Assembly: GCA_033725935.1 (NCBI GenBank)
Contig: MU867060.1
Location: forward strand, 620,001-684,000
From: Cladorrhinum sp. PSN259
Taxonomy: Eukaryota > Ascomycota > Sordariomycetes > Sordariales > Podosporaceae
Direction: 5' to 3'
Length of the DNA: 64,000 nucleotides
Shown: one piece after another, positions 61,227-64,000 of the stretch
Layout: each line of letters opens with the position of its first letter
How positions within the stretch are numbered: position 1 is the stretch's first letter
Program-made: the position numbers and the translations under genes
The notes under the pieces: generated by a model
What the model saw: only the letters and a program-made list of their open reading frames with translations
What the model was told of the DNA's origin: nothing
Databases searched by the model: none

Positions 61227-61839
61227 CTCAGTCAAAATTTAAATCATTTTCTTTCTTTCCTTTTTATATACTTGAACTATCTAGCCACCTACCTACCTAC
61301 CTTACTTCCTTTCCCATGCATCCCCCCCCCCCCCCCAACGTCGCCCTTTATGTTTTGTGATTAACTATATCGGGCTCCCCGATACACAGGTCAGACAAAC
61401 ATTCTCAACGAGATGAACCCCTTTACAGATTTTCCCCTTGACACGAACACGTTTCATTAACCCTAGACGCGATCAAACGCAGGCTAAGTTTGGTCTTCTG
61501 CCTTTTATTTCTCTGTTCAGTTTCTACGCAGACCGAATATACCTCGCCTGACTCAATTCGGTTACTTTTGCGTTATGGAGTGAATATAAGAAGATGACCC
61601 GCTACACGTTCTTAATCCATGTTTAATCTTTAGAAAACAACAAATTTTCGTAATAACTGAGCACCATCTTCAAAATCATTTCCTTTGCAAAAGAGCAATA
61701 ATTTCTCTCTTCCTATAGCGTTTTAAACTGCTGCTAATAATAATGAACTGTGCATAGCAAAAACCGATCAATCCCTTCCTTCCTCCCAATCCTCCCAACA
61801 AATTCAAAGCTCAGCTGAACGATCACTTCATTATAACTG
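60464..61839. other. Convergent 3' region with CA microsatellite, 1.4 kb
   Basis: This holds the 3' UTR of KEX2 and the 3' flank of the SANT/Myb frame on the opposite strand. It contains a CT run (about 61079-61096), a long CA run (about 61168-61223) and a C15 run (about 61322-61336). The THTHTH and VCVCVC open frames over the CA run are simple-repeat artefacts. Confidence 0.6.
61168..61223. repeat. (CA)n microsatellite, about 27 units
   Basis: This is the longest dinucleotide repeat in the window. It lies between the convergent ends of KEX2 and the SNX4-SANT locus. Boundaries are good to a few bases. Confidence 0.9.
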
Positions 61840-62328
61840 TTACTCATCGTTATCAATATCCGCCCACCCATCAACTTCCTCCTCGCCTTCCAGACCCTTC
61901 ATCAAAACACCCGAGAATTCCAAAGCCTCCCCTTGTCCCCTCTCAGTCCTTAGCTTTGGCTCCGCAAACCCATAATACCTCTCCTTGCACTGGCTAGGCC
62001 GTCTCCGACTCCTAATTTGATGAGCGACGTATACCCAATTGATTTCAGTTAACCCAGTATCAGCAGCACCCTTGATCACCATATCCAGTGCCTCATCCTC
62101 CTCCTTCGTCCAAGGCCCCTGCTCAATGTCGAACAAAACTCCCCTGGTCATCTGACCACCCTCACGGAGTCCTGGCAAGATATTTTCGAAAGAGTCATCG
62201 ATGTCGTCATCTCCCTTATTTTCATCATTGGTCTCTTCCGGAGTGCTATCATAGCCGTAGCTATCGCTGTCGTCATCGTCATCACCACTATGACCACCGG
62301 TTTCATCATCTTTGTAATCCCGGTCCTT
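61840..62328 (-). CDS. Acidic + SANT/Myb-like frame directly downstream of SNX4, same reading phase
   Basis: Immediately after the SNX4 TAG (62331-62329) the same frame stays open for 162 codons, to the TAA at 61842-61840. It begins KDRDYKDDE, passes through a Gly/Asp/Ser-rich acidic segment, then DSFENILPGLREGGQ. A SANT/Myb-like repeat follows, with QGPWTKEEDEALDMVI, INWVYVAHQI and RRRPSQCKERY holding the regularly spaced Trp/Tyr residues of that fold. The tail is acidic. There is no ATG in the first 57 codons; the first one is at 62151 (MTRGVLFDIEQGPW) and would give a 103-residue protein that lacks the acidic part. It could be a readthrough extension of SNX4, an independently started gene with overlapping upstream exon, or a fusion gene broken by one stop. 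The coding nature is clear; the mode of expression is not. Confidence 0.65.
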   Translation of the reverse strand, partial: KDRDYKDDETGGHSGDDDDDSDSYGYDSTPEETNDENKGDDDIDDSFENILPGLREGGQMTRGVLFDIEQGPWTKEEDEALDMVIKGAADTGLTEINWVYVAHQIRSRRRPSQCKERYYGFAEPKLRTERGQGEALEFSGVLMKGLEGEEEVDGWADIDNDE

Positions 62329-63859
62329 CTAAGCCGAGAGAACAAACCCTTCCTTCTCCATCTCTTTCACATACCCCTCCCAAATATCGATCATGTTGTC
62401 GTAAAAGTCAATATGCGAATCCACAAGCCCAGTAAACTGCCGTTTGACCTCAACCTTCTTGATCCATTCAAAGCTCTCAACCTCTTTAACAACCTGGTCG
62501 CCAAAGTGTTCTGCTTCCTTTTGAGCGTTCTCAACCTCAACCGTCAACTCGTCAACCCGCAGCTCCAATCTGCGTTGTCGGTCCCGACGAGCTTGTTCAT
62601 GATCGACCCCTCGGACATCCTCCAGCTTGCTCCGTAGGAATCCGCCAGCGCCCCCAAGTGCTGAAACACTGCCATACCCGTGACCCGACGTAAGCTGATC
62701 TCGTTCGGTAGTCGACTTGGTCAAATAGTCAATCAACTGTTCATAATCGACTTGCTTTTGCTCACGAGCCTTGAGTAGGTTTTTCAGAGCGCCTGAGTAG
62801 GCAACCATATCCCGTAAGGACCCCAGATAATCCTGGTCGGTTGACTCTTTCAGCTTTTTGAGGCTCGAAGCGCTGTCCTCTACGGAAGCCGCAAACGCGT
62901 GCACGGCGCTTTCCACCCCGGGTTCTAGGATAATCAGTTTCTGGAATTGTTCAGCGAGGTCCTTATAATCCGCCTCAATATCGGCTTCGCGACGTGCCAC
63001 GCGGGCAATAACCTTCTCAACAAGATTGAGGTCCTCGTCGAGCTTATCAGCTTTCTCCTTGACATCCACAAATCGTCTGTCGGGCTTGTGAGTTTTGCTA
63101 AAAGCATTCATGACCGAATCGGTAAATGTGTTGAAAATACTGCTGCTCTCTCCAGCCGCCTGACTTGCTTGCCCTCCAATCTCATGACCAGCACCTCCTG
63201 GTGTCAACAAGCCCCTTGCTGACCGACTGCGCATGGTGGCATTCCAGTCCGGGCTTTCGAGAAAGGCATGTAAGATGGACGCCCGTCGGAGAACGGGATG
63301 TAAAGCTATCCGAGCGAGAAATCGCTGGAAAGAGTAGGCGCGCCTTTGGGTGAAGTCTGCTCCGAATCGGTCTCCTCGCACATACTCCATGCGCTGTTTG
63401 TCTGGAAGCGGCGGGACGGCGCATGCTTGATATTCTTCTGAGAGGACCTTGTAGAGAAAGACAAAGTCGGTAAATCGACGGCGGACTGAAGTCGTTGGCT
63501 TTTGAAAGGTAGAGAAGGTAGTCTGTACCAAAAGAGGAGATTGAGTCAGTTAGGTTCAACAAACCGCTGAATCTAGAGAGCGGAGAGCGGCATACATGTG
63601 TTGTGATTAGATACGAAACGTATGCGTCCTTGGTTCCATCATTCTCTTTGTGCGGATCTGTTACGGTGCATTCGAGAATCTCTCCGCCGGAGTGGCTGGA
63701 GTGCCGGGGCTGGTCGCTGCTTGACCTTCCGGCATCGTGTGATCGCCTCGATAAATCTGGGCTCTGCACACTGAATTCGCGGGGGTCAGCTGTGCTCGGG
63801 CCGGCCTGTTCGCTGTGCCAGGAGATCTCGGCGAAGTTGTCTTGATCAATCACCGCCAT
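62329..63859 (-). CDS. SNX4: Sorting nexin Snx4 (Atg24), PX-BAR protein (485 aa)
   Basis: Snx4 binds PI3P on early endosomes, recycles membrane proteins to the Golgi, and takes part in selective autophagy. The exons are 63859-63596 and 63522-62329; the phase-0 intron joins ITTH to TTFSTFQKP. Residues ~1-58 are Ser/Arg/His-rich and disordered. The PX domain (~60-182) shows the lipid-binding RRRFTDFVFLYKVL, the proline stretch PPLPDKQ and RRAYSFQRFLARI. A BAR domain of long helices covers ~215-475 (VKEKADKLDEDLNLVEKVIA, LGSLRDMVAYSGALKNLL, RDRQRRLELRVDELTVEVENAQ). The end WEGYVKEMEKEGFVLSA is about where the family normally stops, so the TAG looks like a genuine end. It is followed in the same phase by a SANT/Myb frame. 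Confidence 0.92.
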
Positions 63860-64000
63860 GATAGCAGCTGACGCGGGGTTACGACGTCGGCAAGAAGAGC
63901 AATGCGCCGCTAGATCGGTGGAGATGCAGTGATGGGTATATGGATATTGTAACTCGGTGGTGATTGGTGAAAAGTGTGAAAGAGTTTAAAAAAAAAAGAC
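63860..64000. promoter_or_regulatory. SNX4 promoter/leader (partial)
   Basis: These 141 bp lie upstream of the SNX4 ATG on the minus strand and reach the window edge. Nothing specific is recognised. Confidence 0.4.

Noticed and set aside
61054..61242. Threonine-histidine and valine-cysteine repeat proteins
   Set aside because: They are translations of the CA microsatellite in different frames and strands.
62282..62374. 46-nt GTATGT...TTAG intron that would fuse SNX4 to the SANT/Myb frame
   Set aside because: It has no branch-site match, is very short, and shifts into a different frame (RTGITKMMK...) rather than the SANT/Myb frame.
1..64000. CRISPR arrays, prokaryotic operons, intact transposons, rRNA genes
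   Set aside because: The DNA is fungal nuclear with spliceosomal introns. No regularly spaced repeats, transposase, reverse transcriptase or rRNA motif was found.

Overview
The window is nuclear DNA of a filamentous ascomycete (Pezizomycotina), most likely a Sordariomycete. Nearly every gene carries one or two short introns with GT..AG borders and CTAAC/CTGAC-like branch sites. Coding regions are C-rich at third positions. Homopolymer runs (G16, G18, C15, A26) and microsatellites are frequent. The set of housekeeping genes is typical of fungi; Sordariales (a Neurospora/Podospora-like genome) would fit, but the sequence alone does not settle the genus.

Layout. 0.9-3.4 kb (-): a seven-exon conserved fungal protein of unknown function. 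6.8-7.1 kb (-): RPB10, divergent from NAN1/UTP17 (+, 7.5-10.6 kb). 11.3-12.5 kb (+): a 2-oxoglutarate/Fe(II) dioxygenase. 12.9-13.4 kb (-): a 76-residue 4F5/zinc-finger protein. 14.4-15.4 kb (+): a helix-hairpin-helix protein. 15.9-17.4 kb (+): a DUF1479 protein. 18.8-19.8 kb (+): an acidic nuclear-looking protein of unknown function. 19.8-33.7 kb: almost 14 kb with no recognisable protein gene. It contains simple repeats, a Pol III-like A/B-box element, and CA-rich leader-like DNA ahead of a 29-codon proline-rich mini-ORF. 33.7-34.9 kb (+): SAM37. 38.1-39.1 kb (+): a DUF5672 type II membrane protein. 39.4-42.4 kb (+): mitochondrial isoleucyl-tRNA synthetase. 43.2-44.7 kb (-): a SPRY protein with proline- and glutamine-rich repeats. 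45.5-48.0 kb (-): a vacuolar Ca2+/H+ exchanger. 50.2-55.4 kb (-): a 1711-residue PhoD-like phosphatase, divergent from KEX2 (+, 57.8-60.5 kb). 61.8-63.9 kb (-): SNX4, followed without a frame change by an open SANT/Myb reading frame.

The genes do not form a cluster. They cover transcription (RPB10), ribosome assembly (NAN1), mitochondrial import and translation (SAM37, IleRS), secretory processing and endosomal recycling (KEX2, SNX4), and calcium storage. RPB10 and NAN1 share a 404-bp promoter, which makes sense because both serve ribosome production.

The observations most worth following are: (1) the 162-codon acidic plus SANT/Myb frame that continues in phase after the TAG of SNX4; (2) the 13.85-kb gene-poor interval and the mini-ORF in it that ends in a class I SH3-ligand consensus; (3) the Pol III-like element with an A26 tract at 21.2-21.4 kb. 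All splice sites were placed by eye. Every multi-exon model given closes to a whole number of codons.
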